Source: an uncultured bacterium | Lineage (GTDB): Bacteria > Bacillota > Clostridia > Oscillospirales > Acutalibacteraceae | NCBI GenBank assembly: GCA_934875675.1 | Contig: CAKXIK010000071.1 | Span: forward strand, 4,434-10,458 | Direction of reading: 5' to 3' | DNA: 6,025 nt | Part shown: in pieces, positions 5,107 through 6,025 of the stretch | Layout of the letters: every line of letters begins with the position of its first letter | How positions within the stretch are numbered: the stretch's first letter is position 1 | The notes under the pieces: model-generated | What the model saw: only the letters and a program-made list of their open reading frames with translations | Database searches by the model: none | Told to the model about the DNA's origin: nothing | Made by a program: the position numbers and the translations under genes

Positions 5107-6025
5107 ATGAAACATAAAAACACATGCTTTTCGCTAAAACTTTTTTTAGAATCGTTTCGTCAGCTGCGCTTGGTGGGAATCACCGGTCTTGCCCTGCTCT
5201 CCATTGCGGCAGTCATTATACCGCTGAACACCGCAAATAACCTGCAAAACGCACAAATGTCATCTGTTAAAACCTTGGGCGGTTTGCAAATGCACCCAGC
5301 GCTTTTTGCCGTGTTTTATCTGTTCGTTCCATTGATGACGATTCTGGCATTTCGTTTCCTCGACAAGCGCAATGAAAGTGATTTTTACTTTTCTGCACCG
5401 TTTACACGGGAATGCCTTTTTCTATGTCGCCTTTGTGCAGTACTTTCCTGGACTGTAATTCTGATTCTTGGCAGCAGCGCAGTTTCCGTCATTTCCTTTC
5501 GGGTACTCTGCAGTCAGGTGATCTTGAATGGGGAAAGCTTTTGGTTTTATCTGTTCAATACATTTGCAGCGTGTGTGTTTGCTGCCGGCGCGTTCTGCAT
5601 CGCAATGTCTATTACCGGAACATTGTTCAGCAATATCATGGTGGCTACGCTGCTGATTTTTGTTCCACGAATCTTAATTTTTGTGGTGACGAACAGTCTG
5701 CGCGATATTCCGTTTGTTTTCACCCGCTCGCTTCCTCTTGTTTTGGATAGCTCGTGGAATGTGTTCACCCACCCGGTGTTCCAGTTTGTGAATGTTCATT
5801 CCAACCAGGATTCCGCAATGCTGCAAACGGCGCCTGCCGCTATTTACACCCTTTGCGTCGGGATTTTCTATTCTGCGGTTGGCTGCACGCTATTTCACCT
5901 TCGCAAAACCGAAAATGCGGAAAAACCGGCTCCAAACAAGCGGTTGCAGGCGATTTTCCGGATCATGCTTTCACTCGCTTTTACTCTTCCCTGCTGTGCA
6001 ACGCTTTTTGGACAGCTCTCGTTCG
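5107..6025 (+). CDS. ABC-transporter permease-like membrane protein (partial, runs off the right edge)
   Basis: The frame opens at ATG 5107 and stays open for 306 codons to the window end. GGAGG at 5093-5097 lies 9 nt upstream. Hydrophobic segments at about 23-40, 64-84, 105-130, 148-170, 174-195, 244-264 and 282-302 predict at least seven membrane spans. The segment FRFLDKRNESDFYFSAPFTR (82-101), following span 2, matches a motif common in permeases of YtrC/YtrD and related GntR-controlled exporters ("f...r..sDFYhslPv.R..l"). The start lies 42 nt after the gntR stop with no terminator or promoter between, so both are probably one operon under the promoter at 4598-4626. The substrate is unknown. 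No ATP-binding protein gene is present between gntR and this gene, so the ATPase, if any, must be downstream. The ABC permease assignment rests on motif and context. Confidence 0.8.
   Translation, partial: MKHKNTCFSLKLFLESFRQLRLVGITGLALLSIAAVIIPLNTANNLQNAQMSSVKTLGGLQMHPALFAVFYLFVPLMTILAFRFLDKRNESDFYFSAPFTRECLFLCRLCAVLSWTVILILGSSAVSVISFRVLCSQVILNGESFWFYLFNTFAACVFAAGAFCIAMSITGTLFSNIMVATLLIFVPRILIFVVTNSLRDIPFVFTRSLPLVLDSSWNVFTHPVFQFVNVHSNQDSAMLQTAPAAIYTLCVGIFYSAVGCTLFHLRKTENAEKPAPNKRLQAIFRIMLSLAFTLPCCATLFGQLSF

Noticed and set aside
5085..5135. AGCGAAA (5085-5091) pairing with TTTCGCT (5129-5135) around the permease ribosome binding site
   Set aside because: Only 7 bp with a 37-nt loop; too weak to claim translational control.
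5412..5768. Open frames on both strands inside the membrane-protein gene
   Set aside because: The frame starting at 5107 has a ribosome binding site and a clear multi-span membrane profile throughout, so the others are shadows.
1..6025. CRISPR array, tRNA, rRNA or riboswitch
   Set aside because: No regularly spaced direct repeats, cloverleaf-like segment or conserved riboswitch core was seen by eye in the intergenic regions.

Overview
The window looks like chromosomal DNA from an anaerobic Clostridia member, probably a gut-type Oscillospirales/Ruminococcaceae relative. The reasons are strong AGGAGG-type ribosome binding sites, AT-rich intergenic DNA around moderately GC-rich genes, an AdhE-like iron alcohol dehydrogenase with a Rex-type operator, a YtrA-type GntR regulator, and a compact cytosolic GH2 glycosidase. 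The assignment is by family resemblance only.

Left part (1-1260), AT-rich and accessory in character. The 5' part of a secreted protein gene runs off the left edge on the minus strand. Its signal peptide and following segment resemble the N-terminus of large RHS/wall-associated proteins of Firmicutes, and a possible frameshift lies near positions 55-75. A gene-poor stretch follows, then a good intrinsic terminator (758-790). Next is the 3' remnant of an unrecognised small gene (834-1189) that has no start codon and breaks off at a perfect 17-bp inverted repeat (1165-1208). This end looks rearranged.

Middle part (1262-4437), two metabolic genes on the minus strand in separate transcription units. 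The first to be transcribed is an iron-containing alcohol dehydrogenase (3220-4437), closed by a strong terminator (3139-3173). The second is a 580-residue glycoside hydrolase family 2 enzyme (1262-3004). Sugar release by GH2 and NADH re-oxidation by the alcohol dehydrogenase both fit fermentative metabolism, but nothing shows that they form one pathway.

Right part (4438-6025). A dense divergent control region separates the dehydrogenase from a plus-strand pair: a YtrA-subfamily GntR repressor (4690-5064) and a multi-pass membrane protein resembling ABC permeases (5107 to the edge). On the dehydrogenase side there is an extended -10 promoter overlapped by a near-perfect Rex box and followed by a leader hairpin. 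On the gntR side there is a TTGACA-N17-TAAAAT promoter followed by a 31-bp dyad that is probably the GntR autoregulatory site. Three copies of the palindrome TATCGATA lie across the region.

I see no clear previously undescribed system. The items most worth checking are the divergent control region and the palindrome-bounded gene remnant beside the RHS-like secreted protein.
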